A DNA stretch of 57,714 nucleotides from the NCBI GenBank assembly GCA_029204225.1, contig MU833340.1, positions 1 through 57,714 on the forward strand, in the 5' to 3' direction. The notes beneath the pieces are model-generated. The model searched no databases and was not told the origin of the DNA. It saw only the letters and a program-made list of their open reading frames with translations. This stretch comes from Diphasiastrum complanatum. Its lineage: Eukaryota > Streptophyta > Lycopodiopsida > Lycopodiales > Lycopodiaceae. A program made the position numbers and the translations under genes. Of this stretch, positions 44,090-54,739 are shown piece by piece (within the stretch, counting starts at the first letter, position 1; each line of letters opens with the position of its first letter).

Positions 44090-44447
44090 GTCGGGTGCTT
44101 GGCAAACCTGTGTGGGGTTTCCCTCCAAAGTTTTTTTTTTAGTTGTTGATTTTTGAAAAAAATTGCATTCTAAATCTTGCATCTATGATATTTTGGCAAA
44201 ATATTGGATATTTATATTAATAAATTATTTTATTGAATCAATTTAAATCTACATCACCCAAATTTTTTATAAGGATCAGCCTAGTTTACTACAAACAAAT
44301 TTATTTCATATGAAAACAACAAACATAAAATTGGTGCTTTAGAAAAGCTGTGAGTTTTTTCAAAGTCAAGTTCCTAAATCTTTTTTTATGAAATTGGGTT
44401 TGATAGAAAGATGCCGATTCACTCTGCCGGCTTTTCCGATCATCGTT
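44090..44447. mobile_element. Older, longer relative of the hAT-like MITE
   Basis: CAGTCGGGTGCTTGGCAAACC, then GGGTTTCCCTCCAAAG, parallels the left end of the 43859 element. ATGCCGATTC and CTCTGCCGGCTTTTCCGATC near 44410-44440 parallel its right end. Between them lies ~300 bp of AT-rich filler. Termini are eroded and no target duplication is evident. Confidence 0.5.
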
Positions 44448-44739
44448 TTATGTATCTCATGCATGCTGCATGCAGGCATGAGATGATTGTTGAATGAAGC
44501 GAAAATGCGTAAACGACATGCAGGATGCGATTCTGCAGGCGGATGCCTGCTTTTTCCGATTCCTCAAACAGCTAAATGATATTCAAATTCACTCTTGTAG
44601 GTAAGATTCGAAGGCTTGAATCTTTTATAGTGATGTTTTATTATTTTTGAAAAGTCATGACAGTGAAACTTAATGACATGTGCCACTAATTAAATGTTAC
44701 CATTTTTCTAATATTGACTATTGTATGTAACCATGATAG

Positions 44740-44999
44740 GCCATTTCTCAAATACGAACTATTTATTCCTATGTTGGTGAAGCTAAAGCACTTGATTCAT
44801 ACTCAAAAGCATTGGAGTCAACATTGAAGTTAGGGTATAAAAGTGGTACAACCAAGGGTATAGGAGTAGGAACTATGAATTGTGTGGCATACGGTGCATG
44901 GTCCTTACTTATGTGGTATGGAGGTGTGCTAGTTAGGCAATACCATGCAGATGGAGGAAACGTTTTTGCTGCCACCTGTGCTATCCTTGTTGGCAGCAT
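44740..44999 (+). CDS. ABCB exon a: end of TMD1 helices 4-6
   Basis: Begins after ATGATAG with [18 protein letters not shown], the conserved coupling-helix segment, and continues to [20 protein letters not shown] (a transmembrane helix) and ATCAILVGS. Donor GTAAGT at 45000. Phase 2 at its end. Confidence 0.9.
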
Positions 45000-45163
45000 G
45001 TAAGTTTATCTTTACCTAAGTTCTTTCTTTGGAATCTCTCGTAAGCAACAATTTGTTCTTCAATTGAAGTACAACTTTTGTATTCATTTATTATTGGCTT
45101 GCGAATTTGTAAGTGTAGATAGTTATGTTGCTAGATTAATCAAAGTGCGGCAAAAGCCATAAG

Positions 45164-45196
<33 letters not shown>

Positions 45197-48100
45197 GCTT
45201 TTATGTCTTTTGGTCTAGACTATGCAACAATAAGGTGGTCTATGTTTCAATTACCAGTAGAATGACCTGGTTTGTCAAGACATAGTGAGAGATTTCACAA
45301 GCTCCATTGAGAATTACAAGAGCACAAGCTTCCATACTTAGTGGACCATTCTTTAAGTGCCAATTGTGGAAAGATGGTAAGCACCAAGTAATTGGGTGTG
45401 CCTTAAGAGGTTCACAATAGAGTGGAGTTTGTCATGAGTCTCATTGTACTATGATAGCCTTACTATCTATGAGTCCATGGTCTTTGGATTTGTTTGTCAT
45501 GAGTTTAGATGTTGTATTTGACATGGCTTGAACTAATGTCAATTATTTTACATAATGTACTTTAAGGACAAATCATTTGGATTTTCCTAGTTTGTCCACT
45601 ACAAGTCTGTATTCATTCAAGTCTTGTATAGTTGATGTGGGCTCTTTCCACACAAGTGTCGTGACAAAGCTATAAATAATTAAGATAGCACATCATATTC
45701 ATTACATAAAGCTCATGCACTTTATAAATGCTTGAGGATGAAAAAGGCATAGGCTTTACATGTTGGGTGCTCATCCCAAGGTCTAGGTTGGGTGCTCATC
45801 CCAAGGTCTAGGTTAACCGAGAGAGAGTTTCATCAAAGAGGGTAACTTGCATTGTTGGATGAGCACCCGACATTTAAAGCCTGTGCATAGTGTAATGAAG
45901 GGGGGGAGCGTAAACCGCACCCCCACGTGACGGTGCAGAGCCCATCCCCCAGTGGATTGGGCGGTACGGCCGCCCATCCCACTCGGGGATGGCTGCCGCA
46001 TCACCCTCTAGTGGTGCGGTTTAGGCTCCCCCAATTAAAGGCACTCACTATAAAGTGATGAAACTGATTTCAGTGCATGCTGAAAGTTAAAACCAACCTC
46101 AAGAACATGCTTTTTAAGTTTTGAGTCATCTTCTATGGCTGCATCATGTCTGTTGATGATATTGACATTGTTTGCGTGTGCACAGCGCACTTGGTACGGC
46201 TGCACCAAATATAGCAGCATTTGCAAAAGCAAGGTCAGCTGGTTACAAGTTACTCGAGATCATTGATCACAAACCCACCAGCACCAATGACGACTCTCTC
46301 ATTGGAAAACAGCTAGAGAGAGTCCACGGAAAAATTCAACTGCAAAATGTGAAATTCAGTTACCCTTCACGGCCTGATATGCCTATTTTTGAGGATTTTT
46401 CTTTGACTATTCCCGCTGGGAAAACAGTTGCCATTGTTGGTAGCAGTGGTTGTGGCAAAAGCACAGTGATATCACTAATTGAACGATTCTATGATCCTAT
46501 CTCAGGTTGGTTAAAGAAATGTACCTGTTAAGATCGTCTAGTTGACTTGATTGATCCTTCAGCTTTTTCTCTTCAATGTTTGCAAAATTTATCTTTCTCT
46601 TCCTGTTCTACAGGGAAGGTTCTTCTTGACGGCCACAACATAAAACACTTGCAATTGAGGTGGTTGAGGGCACAGATGGGACTTGTCAATCAGAGCCATC
46701 ACTATTTGCAACCAGTATACAGGACAACATTCTCTATGGAAAACAAGGTTCAAGTTTTGGAGAAATTGTGGATGCTGCAAAAGCTGCAAATGCACACGAT
46801 TTTATCATTCAACTTCCTGATGGCTACAAAACTCAGGTTTGAGTCCCTGGCATTTTTAAGTTCACCACCAAAACCTCCTATACAAGTTTGGAGCTGTCAA
46901 CTGTGATCACGGCTCCAAATTTAGCCTATTTTAGATGAGCTGTTGTTACTATCCATGAACAAGGATTAACGTTAATATCGTCAACATTATCTATAAACTT
47001 ATAATGAAAGCACATTTAAGTTTACCTAAAGCATGAAGCGATCTAAGAGACAAGAAGTGCATGCTTTTGACATTCTTTGATAACGCTGAGGCACTTTCAG
47101 ATGATGTTTTTCGATGAAGGATTTTAACCTCGTGAAATCTGAAAAATGTTACTATAATTGCTTCCAAGTCATGGGATCACAGACTGTCAGAGATATATCC
47201 ACTGGACTCAAGTATTTTTGAAAAAACAATGCTGTAACTTATTAATTCAATCAGGAGAAAGGTTAGATATAACTGAACCTTTAGTTTGTGTTAAGTTCAT
47301 TTAATAACAATCTGTCTTCTCTTGCATACAACCAGAAACTTTTTTAAAGACCTGCTTGTTAGCCCTGTTTCAAAAAATTAAGGACCTCAACCGGTTTACT
47401 GATAGTTCTGCTATCGTGATTTAAAATTTTGTAGCTTGAGTAGATTTCATATAGTTGCTACTTTTGGACCATTAAATCAATCAAAAGCATAGTAGATGAA
47501 AGACTTGTCTTTTGTGAAGCATGTAGTTCTTACTTACCAGTGAGCATCATAATTCATTTGATAATTCAAGATCACTAATGTTACCTTTCCTTTTGTGAAT
47601 GATCGTTTGGTTATCTTGATCTTGTTTAAGAATGAAATCTGCTACCCTAACAACCATGCAACTTGAGTTTTCATGATGCACATAATAATTTTCTGAAAAG
47701 TGAAAATAAGTTCTGCTTCTTAATCTCTTGCTACTTGACATATTATTGCCAGTTTTGAGAGTGAAAGTTATAAGCTCTAACTCTAATGGGATATATTCAT
47801 TGCTGCTTGAATACAAATGTTGGGAGCAGTTAGCTCGCTCAATGTCCTAGTAGAAGAAGATGACTTAAAATCTCTAATTTGATTCTATTGGAAGAAGTTC
47901 ACAATCAGTCAAAATTATGTCAATGCTTATCAGACAGTGGTAAGCAGGTTGGCGATAAGGGTGTGCAATTGTCAGGAGGGCAGAAGCAACGGGCTGCAAT
48001 TGCAAGAGCAATGCTGAAGAATCCCGTCATTCTACTTCTTGATGAAGCAACTAGTGCATTGGATGCAGAATCTGAGCATGTTGTCCAAGATGCTCTAAAT

Positions 48101-51100
48101 AAAATCATGCTTGGAAGGACTACGATTATTGTTGCTCATCGTCTATCCACGGTTCGAAATGCGGACTACATCCCAGTTCTGCAGCAGGGGAAAGTCGTAG
48201 AATTGGGAAGGCATGATGATCTCATTATGAAGCAAGATGGGGCATATGCTCTTCTTGTTCGTCTACAGGAGAAGGCGACGGTTCAAGCTGATACAGAATC
48301 TCAATGTGTATCCGGGTTTGTTTTATTTTCACATTTAATCTGGTCTAGAAACTTTCCCTCAAGATTTGTGCAGAAGAAAATATTCTAGGCTATGAAATTT
48401 CCCTTTGAGACAGTTAATTACATTCTGTAATGTTTTGAAAAGGTGCCCTGTTCACTTATCATGATGTTTTGTGTCTGTGCAGGGGTGGTTCACCTAAACG
48501 AAGAAGTCACAACCACGAGTGTGGAGGTTCTGACGAAGGACAAAAACATATAGAGACTCGCCAGTTGAGCCTTTCCAAGCAGAGGCATTCATCCTATGAC
48601 AAGCCTAGCATGGCTCCAGATGGAAGTATTAAGAAGGCCGTGAGAGCAAATATTAAAATAAAAACCACCAAATCTTACACTTGGAGACTCATGAAAATTA
48701 ATGCCCCTGAATGGCCTTATGGGCTGATGGGCACAATAGGAGCAATTCTTGCTGGACTTATCAACCCGATCTATGCTATCCTCATGGGACAAATATTGCA
48801 TGTGTACTATGACCCAGATCATGGACGCATGCAAAGGGAGATTCAGAAGAGCGCCCTCATATTCAGTGGGGTTGGCGTACTTGGATCCCTGTTCTTATTC
48901 ACTATGCACTACTTTTTTGGGATAATTGGGGAAAACTTGACGAAGCGTGTTCGAGAGATGATGCTAGCAGGTGCTCTTCTGTGGATTACAGTTTTAGTAG
49001 CCAGTCAATCGATTTAAAGGCTATTCGGTAGTATTGTTTATATTGAATGAGGACTATTTTGTTTCTAACCTCTGCTGCTCCGATGACAGCCATGCTTCGA
49101 AATGAGGTTGGATGGTTTGATCGTGAGGAAAACAATAGTTCTGAGATGGCGTCTCGTTTAGCTTCCAGTGCAGCAAGTGTTCGAGTTGCCGTAGGGGATC
49201 GAATCTGCATTATTGTGCAAAACGTTTCATTGGTTGTCACTGCTTGTGCTGTGGCGTTCACAATAAATTGGAGATTGACTATTGTATTCTTACTGGTATT
49301 CCCCCTTCTAGTGGGATCGGCAATTGTTCAGGTACTTAAAAATATTTGATGCCACATTTCTGTAAGAACATCACTTCTAATTATTTTTATGTCAAAATTG
49401 AAGGTACAAAGTTGTAGATTGCTTCTCAGTAGGGCCGATCAACAATGCAGTTCCTGATGCGTACATCATTCCCCAGACCTTTGCATGCCTATTTAAGGCT
49501 GTGATGGGTATACCCATTGCTGCATTTAGGTCACACATTGAAGAAATCACAATTTAGCTCAGAGTGTCGACATGGTTCATCATGTATAACTTGGTAGCCT
49601 TAATTCTTTCCTTTCTCATTCAGGGTTAGACAAGCAAAATGGTATGGTTTTGAGGTTTTGATTCTTGAATCTAAACAAGGTACGTAAGCACCAAGTTTGC
49701 TATTGCTATTCCCCTCCCACCTACATACCTCATCCGTCAGGCAATGATATCTTCCTCAGATGATGACATTCCGGTCTTTTGTAGATAAAATCCTTATGGC
49801 TAGAGACTTATAAGTTGCTTCGCATGTGTTTTCCTTCTTGAGCGGGGTGTCCGTCCATGTAAAAATCTCTCTCCCCCTTATTTTTGAGTTAAGTTTTAAG
49901 TTTTAACCTTTATAGTTTGATAGTATTTTTTGATATTATAACTTGTCTTTGCTCCATCAGCAAAGCCTTCCAGATAGACCCACTATGTGTTTGCGTAAAC
50001 ACGCAATGCAATCAATGCTCTTTGGATCTGTCACGAGTTAACTTTCGCTGACAGTTCTTTTTGTGTTCAGAATCTGTTCTTGAAAGGCTTCGCTGGGGAC
50101 ATAGCCAAAGCTCATGATCGAGCTACAATGCTTGCTGGAGAAGCAATAAGCAATATTCGCACCATCGCAGCTTTCAATGCTCAAGAAAAAGTGGTACAGC
50201 TTGTCTCTCAAGCATTAATTGGACCCAAGCATAGCATTACACGGCGTGGCCATGCAGCTGGTTTAGGATATGGGCTCGCAGCACTCCTGATGTTTTGGTC
50301 TTATGGATTGACCCTTTGGTATGGTGCTGTTTTAGTTAGAGACGGAAAAGCGACCTATGGAGATATCACAAAGTGTTTCTTTGTAGTTCTTCTGACAGCC
50401 TCCGCGGTGTCGAGCACAGTATCTTTTACACCAGATATGGTGAAATCTGGTCAAGCATTAAAGTCAGTGTTTGAAATTCTTGATCGTGAATCAGAAAATA
50501 ACACTGAACATGATCAAGGTGAGCATGTAAATGCTGTCAAGGGAGATGTGAAGCTGAAGAATGTGGAGTTCCACTACCCTTCCAGGCCGAAAGTACACAT
50601 ATTCAGAAGCCTAACTATAAGCGTCAATTCAGGCCAGAGTTTGGCTTTAGTTGGGGCCAGTGGTTCAGGAAAGAGCTCTGTTATTGCTCTAATAGGAAGG
50701 TTTTATGATCCCGTTTCTGGTCACGTGTTAATAGATGGAAAGGATATCAGGAAGTTGAACCTCAGATCGCTTCGAAAGCATATTGGCCTGGTTCAGCAGG
50801 AGCCTGCTTTTTTTGCTTCCACTATTTATGAAAACATACTCTTTGGAAAAGATGATGCGTCAGAAAGTGAAATTATAGAAGCCGCAAAAGCTGCCAATGC
50901 CCACGAATTTATAAGTGCTCTGCCAGATGGCTACAAAACCCATGTGGGCGAGCGTGGAGTGCAACTATCTGGTGGACAAAAGCAAAGGGTGGCAATTGCT
51001 CGTGCAGTTTTGAAGAATCCTGCGATCCTCCTTTTGGATGAAGCTACAAGTGCATTGGATTCTGAGTCAGAGAGCATGGTGCAGAAAGCTCTAGATGGTT

Positions 51101-51291
51101 TGATGCAAGCTCGTACAACCATAGTAGTTGCACATCGTCTGTCAACCATTCGAAATGCAAATAAAATAGCAGTGCTAGAAGCTGGTACAATAATTGAGCA
51201 AGGTAGTCATTCTGAACTTATCGGGCAACATGAAAGTGCATATTCAAGACTCATCAAACTGCAACATGATGGAACTGGAGGTTGTTTCTAG
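44740..51291 (+). CDS. ABCB-type (MDR/P-glycoprotein) transporter gene, seven 3' exons, one frame break
   Basis: Full-size ABC exporter with layout TMD1-NBD1-TMD2-NBD2, embedded in the plasma membrane and driven by ATP. Exons 44740-44999, 46186-46505, 46614-46836, 47948-48315, 48483-48970, 49090-49331 and 50071-51291 join with GT-AG introns and consistent phases to about 1040 codons; plant ABCBs have about 1250, so roughly 200-220 N-terminal residues (first helices of TMD1) are missing upstream. Both NBDs show Walker A, LSGGQ signature, Walker B ([11 protein letters not shown]) and the AHRLST H-loop. A 1-nt deletion at NBD1's Q-loop shifts the frame. The linker and TMD2 resemble the plant ABCB1/ABCB19 (auxin-transporting) type, but substrate is not shown by sequence. 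Either a recent pseudogene, or functional with a sequencing error and 5' exons outside view. Confidence 0.9.
45166..45194. repeat. (CT)n microsatellite
   Basis: 29 bp of uninterrupted CT repeats. Confidence 0.97.
45747..45886. repeat. Foldback element with ~30-bp inverted ends
   Basis: Left arm 45747-45776 (GCATAGGCTTTACATGTTGG...) and the reverse complement of 45857-45886 (GCACAGGCTTTAAATGTCGG...) agree at all but a few positions. The left arm's inner part GTTGGGTGCTCATCCCAAGG is tandemly repeated once (25-27 bp period, ~45761-45812). No ORF. Confidence 0.8.
45900..46033. mobile_element. GC-rich near-perfect hairpin (MITE-like), 134 bp
   Basis: Ends GGGGGAGCGTAAACCGCACC (from 45902) and its complement at 46013-46032 match with one mismatch. 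The inner part also pairs (CAGTGGATTGGGCGG against CCGCCCATCCCACTCGG), so nearly the whole segment folds into one long hairpin around TAC near 45966. It is far richer in G+C than the intron around it. Flanks AA/AA give only a weak target duplication. Confidence 0.8.
46186..46505 (+). CDS. ABCB exon b: end of TMD1, NBD1 Walker A
   Basis: [20 protein letters not shown] leads into [20 protein letters not shown] (A-loop Tyr) and Walker [10 protein letters not shown], then [11 protein letters not shown]. Donor GTTGGT at 46506, weak but in the family's usual place. Confidence 0.93.
46614..46836 (+). CDS. ABCB exon c: NBD1 Q-loop, frame-shifted
   Basis: Starts [20 protein letters not shown] and reads QMGLVNQ, then the frame moves by one base and continues [20 protein letters not shown] and [18 protein letters not shown]. 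The break is at CAGAGCCA (46691-46698), where the family codes QEP by CAGGAGCCA: one G is missing. The exon is 223 nt instead of the 224 its neighbours' phases demand, which supports a 1-nt deletion. Lost frame here would end the protein soon after. Confidence 0.92.
46837..47947 (+). other. ABCB intron of 1111 bp
   Basis: GTTTGAG donor, ...GTAAGCAG acceptor. AT-rich, with no transposon signature or ORF that I can support. Confidence 0.8.
47948..48315 (+). CDS. ABCB exon d: NBD1 signature to H-loop, linker start
   Basis: [20 protein letters not shown] is the signature, [20 protein letters not shown] Walker B and D-loop, [20 protein letters not shown] the H-loop. Ends in the linker at [11 protein letters not shown]. 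All catalytic residues are present. GGIT or a typical D(A/S)EDP change is not seen. Confidence 0.93.
48483..48970 (+). CDS. ABCB exon e: linker and first TMD2 helices
   Basis: A basic linker ([33 protein letters not shown]) is followed by [20 protein letters not shown] and [20 protein letters not shown] (TM7), [20 protein letters not shown] (TM8), then [14 protein letters not shown]. Donor GTGCTC at 48971 is non-consensus after GT. Confidence 0.92.
49090..49331 (+). CDS. ABCB exon f: TMD2 middle
   Basis: [40 protein letters not shown] and [20 protein letters not shown] (TM9-10) in order; ends AIVQ before GTACTT. Confidence 0.93.
49332..50070 (+). other. ABCB intron of 739 bp
   Basis: GT donor at 49332, acceptor TTGTGTTCAG at 50061-50070. 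Nothing else recognisable. Confidence 0.85.
50071..51291 (+). CDS. ABCB exon g: TMD2 end and complete NBD2
   Basis: A 407-codon terminal exon: [42 protein letters not shown]11-12 ([20 protein letters not shown]), then NBD2 with A-loop FHYPSRP, Walker [11 protein letters not shown]-loop LVQQEPAFF, signature LSGGQKQR, Walker [16 protein letters not shown] and H-loop VVAHRLST. Ends HDGTGGCF-stop at 51289. Uninterrupted and with every catalytic motif, so this half shows no decay. Confidence 0.96.
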   Translation, partial: NLFLKGFAGDIAKAHDRATMLAGEAISNIRTIAAFNAQEKVVQLVSQALIGPKHSITRRGHAAGLGYGLAALLMFWSYGLTLWYGAVLVRDGKATYGDITKCFFVVLLTASAVSSTVSFTPDMVKSGQALKSVFEILDRESENNTEHDQGEHVNAVKGDVKLKNVEFHYPSRPKVHIFRSLTISVNSGQSLALVGASGSGKSSVIALIGRFYDPVSGHVLIDGKDIRKLNLRSLRKHIGLVQQEPAFFASTIYENILFGKDDASESEIIEAAKAANAHEFISALPDGYKTHVGERGVQLSGGQKQRVAIARAVLKNPAILLLDEATSALDSESESMVQKALDGLMQARTTIVVAHRLSTIRNANKIAVLEAGTIIEQGSHSELIGQHESAYSRLIKLQHDGTGGCF

Positions 51292-52711
51292 TCCATGATC
51301 CAGCTATGTATGTATGTCAGGATGGTCCACACTCTCCACTAACTCTCCATGTATGTATGTGAAGATGGATCACGCCACTCATGCGCAGAATATTGCTTCT
51401 TAATGGTGGAGGCAGTGGAGTAGTGTCATGACTCAAATTGGGAAATCACTTACTCCTTGCTTTAAATTGATAGAAGCAAGTGCTTGGGAAAATGGGCAAA
51501 GTATAGGAATGGAATCGGCAACTTTTTTCAAAAACCGATATCATAAAGTACTTGATGATTTTTTATACAAGCCTATTAACTTTTTTATAAGTAAAAGTAT
51601 TCAAAAAATTGAGAAGTTCTATAAAATGGATAACTCAAAAGAGGTTTACAGAAGAGGAGCACTCGATAGAAGTAATCTAGTGTGAGTTTATGATCATACC
51701 ACCATTTATGATATGGAATCTTGACTTGTCTAAGCATTTTGTGGATCAATATTGTTTGCTGGGAACAAGTTTTCCTGAAAAACCTAGTGTAGGGTTTACA
51801 TCATTTGTAAGGGTCAAACCAGCAAAAATTAGGGTTTAGGGTTAAAATAGAATATGTTTTTTATATTTGCAGTTTATAATTAATAAGCTTATATATTGCA
51901 AAATAATTTACTAGCTGAGGATAGCCCTCATTGGTCAACTTATCCACAAATGCATCATATGAGTTTTTGTATACTAAGCCATACTCCTTTCTAGTTGGAA
52001 GTCATCCATAGTCTGGCATCACAATTTAGGGTTGATGATGTCATATATTAGAAAATACAAAAAAAACAAATAATCATACTCAATTAACATGCAAACAAAT
52101 AGGCCTCCCTCTCTTTCACATTAACATGCACTTGCCACTAAGTGGCAAATGACATGAAAGGGACCTTGTACCATGTAGGAGTCAACCCCATTTTTTGGGC
52201 CAAGCAATGTCCCCTGGTATGTTGAGTTGCCCCTAGCATGTTGGCCTGCATTTTGAAGTCTTTCCAACACTTCACAACTGATAATTCCTTCAAAAAATGC
52301 ATTTCAATTCTGGACTTTCTAGTTGAAAGGTGATTTCTTGAAAACAAAACCTTAAGTTAGAGCACCCTTCAACCTTTTAACATAAAACTATATACTTGTC
52401 ATTTAAAACACAAGACTTTAAATAAAGTGGACTAATAGTATATCAAGATTCAAATAGGCCAATGAAATTGCGGTCTTTCATTTAATGCTTACCAACCAAA
52501 TGTGAAAGAGAGGCGGGAAGGGGGGTGTGGGGTGGGTCCATTGCCCCGTCAACTCACTTGCAGACGTTTCAGGTTACTTTAGCGACAAATATGACATAAA
52601 AAAATGTCTCTATGAACATCACTACTGTCAATTCTAAACATCGCTAGTGGACCGTCGCATATGACACTTATGGTGACATAACAACAACAAAAAAGCCAAA
52701 TTTAGTGATAG
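51292..52711. other. 3' flank of ABCB gene; no gene
   Basis: Short TATG repeats near 51308 and 51346. Two TTTAGGG-like units at 51826-51842 are too few to be telomeric. No ORF with family resemblance. From about 51700 the sequence is AT-rich intergenic. Confidence 0.55.
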
Positions 52712-52760
52712 TTGTACGATTAGTTGATTAGTAGGAGAATAGTCCAACATTCCCCCTTAA
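52712..52760 (-). repeat. C3 3' LTR end and polypurine tract
   Basis: GATTAGTTGATTAGTAGGAG..TAGTCCAACA resembles the LTR end at 20436-20471; TAAGGGGGAA on the minus strand follows as polypurine tract. Upstream the similarity stops at about 52712. Confidence 0.7.
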
Positions 52761-52764
52761 TCTG

Positions 52765-53866
52765 AATCCATGAATGCCTTGACCTTCAAACTTAGTTCTG
52801 CACAGAACTTTCTGTGTGTATCCAACTTGAGTTCAATGTGCTTACGCCTAGAATGAAATCTAGGGTTGGCTACAAGGCAATGGCACTTTGATTATCACAA
52901 AATAATAATGTCGGAGCATAGTGATTCAGACTAATATCTGAAAGTAAGTTTCTCAACCAAATTGCTTCCTTTGTAGCTTGTGAGGCTGTGATATACTCTG
53001 ATTCTGTAGAAGATAGAGCTATCGAAGATTGCTTGCGACTGTTCTAGGAAATAAGACCATTGTTGAGGAAGAATGTAAACCTAGAAGTGGATTTACGGGT
53101 GTCTATACCTCTTGCCCAACTTGCATCTGAGTAACCATTGAGTAAATTGAGTTTGTCGTTGTCGATTACTCCATAACAAATGCAAAAGTCCATAGTAATT
53201 TGAAGATATCTCATGACTCTGATAAGAGCCTTCCAATGTGGTACCAAGGTTAGTCATAAACTGACTTAGGGAGCTGACTGCAAAAGCTATGTCTGGCCTA
53301 GTACAGATCATTGCGAATATAAGAGATCCTATTATCGAATGATAAGCATACTCACGCATCTGCTCCTTCTCTTCAATTGTTCGGGGACATTGGTCCTTTG
53401 ACAATTTGAGACCTGGTTCCATTGGTGAGAGAGCTAACTTGCAATTAACCAGATTATATCTGACTAACATATTGTAGATGTATCTCTGTTGAGTAATGGA
53501 GATCAACTTTCGACTTTTGTCTCTGTGGATTTAAATACCAAGGCAGAAATGAGCTTCGCCTAGATTGGTCATATCGAATTTGGAAGATAGCATAGTCTTC
53601 GCTTCTTTTATCAAAACGATACTGTTGCCGAAAAGCAATGTGTCGTCCATGTATAAAGTGATAATGATAAAAGACTGTTGCACTGTCTTGAAGTAAACAT
53701 TCAAATATGAAGAGCTTGGTATGTAGCCGTGATCGATAAGGAATGTGTTGATCCTCTGAAACCATGCTCGAGCAGATGGGTTCAAGCCATAAAGTGTTTT
53801 ATAGAGTTTACACACATGCTTGTGTTTACCTTCGATAATATAACCTTTGGGTTGCACCATGTTGAT
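52765..53866 (-). pseudogene. C3 RNase H and reverse transcriptase
   Basis: RT (53866-53250) holds GYIIEGKHKHVCKLYKTLYG, ARAWFQRINTFLIDHGYIPS and the catalytic ITLYMDDTLLFGNS (YMDD, near 53645), GIIGSLIFAMICTRPDIAF. Breaks lie at 53531 and near 53250. RNase H (53247-52765) has NGYSDASWARGID with a stop after NNGLIS, then the AEYI-less tail. The RT start upstream of MVQPKGY is lost at the foreign insert. Confidence 0.85.
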
Positions 53867-54410
53867 GCGAAAAATAAATTAATTAAATTATTTAATTGCG
53901 AACAGAATGAATTCGGATGGATTTCAGATATGATTGCTGGTCACTGCCTGCTATATCATTCCTACAATCCTCCAAAAAGTACACAAACACTGCTGATCTA
54001 CGTGATGATTTAATACAGCATTCAACAAAACTTAACCATTGTGCGAAATTGATAAAACAAGTGAATGAGATACATGAGCAATATTAGACAGTAACTCATT
54101 CAAGATCATATAAAAATTAAGAGTGATATGTGCATAATAGCTACAATATCATCTATTGATGTTCTTGATTTTGAGCGTTGTATGACAGATCCACACTGCG
54201 CATTGGCGTGAGAGAAGCGGCGTTCTCCCACGAGTAGTGTCTCGCTTACTAGCGGACTTCTTGGATCTCTGTGGATCTTGTTACAAAATTGTCTTGCTCA
54301 CAAGTGGACTTCTATTTTGTATATTTTCTATCTATTACTATATGTATTTTATACATCTAGTAATTGCATACATTTAGAGTAGCATATCTAATCAGATAGA
54401 CTAAACAATC
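53867..54410. other. Foreign ~540-bp stretch inside C3
   Basis: No copia similarity. On the plus strand it stays open at 53870-54013 (LIKLFNCEQNEFGWISDMIA, GHCLLYHSYNPPKSTQTLLI), which reads like a protein fragment of unknown origin. Ends are not marked by inverted repeats or a target duplication that I can see. Confidence 0.5.
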
Positions 54411-54720
54411 TATAACTAATCATGGATTACTTCGGATTCAGCCAATACAAATCGACAGTATGTCCTTCACATTTGCATCTCACACATGTCTTCTTGTCTC
54501 CACTCTACTGTTTCGACCTTTCTTTGTTCTTCCATTTGCCTTTGCTGGCTCCTTCTGCTTGTTGATCTCGATCATGCCTTCGATCTGACTCCTTCTTAGG
54601 CTTGAATTGCTTCTTAGTCTTTTCTTTGTTGTTGTAGAGGGCTTGGTCAGAAGCATTGCGTTCTGGTTGTCTAGAAGGATCTTGGTAAGGCTCTCAACAG
54701 ATAAGTAAGCTCTCTGCTGA
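54411..54720 (-). pseudogene. Displaced C3-family gag C-terminus with zinc knuckle
   Basis: SVESLTKILLDNQNA, then in a second frame ALYNNKEKTKKQFKPKKESD, GASKGKWKNKERSKQ, stop, and a knuckle CVRCKCEGHTVDLY whose last Cys is Tyr. In C1 the equivalent segment lies between the gag core and the protease; here it lies downstream of integrase. In C3's own gag this segment is missing. Confidence 0.75.
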
Positions 54721-54739
54721 TACTGCATTTTCTGCTCCA

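Larger units (their letters stand above)
45000..46185 (+). other. ABCB intron with microsatellite and two foldback elements
   Basis: 1186-bp intron. It contains (CT)n at 45166-45194, a foldback at 45747-45886 and a second at 45900-46033, each listed separately. Ends GTGTGCACAG before exon b. Confidence 0.85.

Noticed and set aside
51826-51842. Telomere-type TTTAGGG repeats.
   Set aside because: Only two adjacent units, expected by chance in AT-rich DNA.
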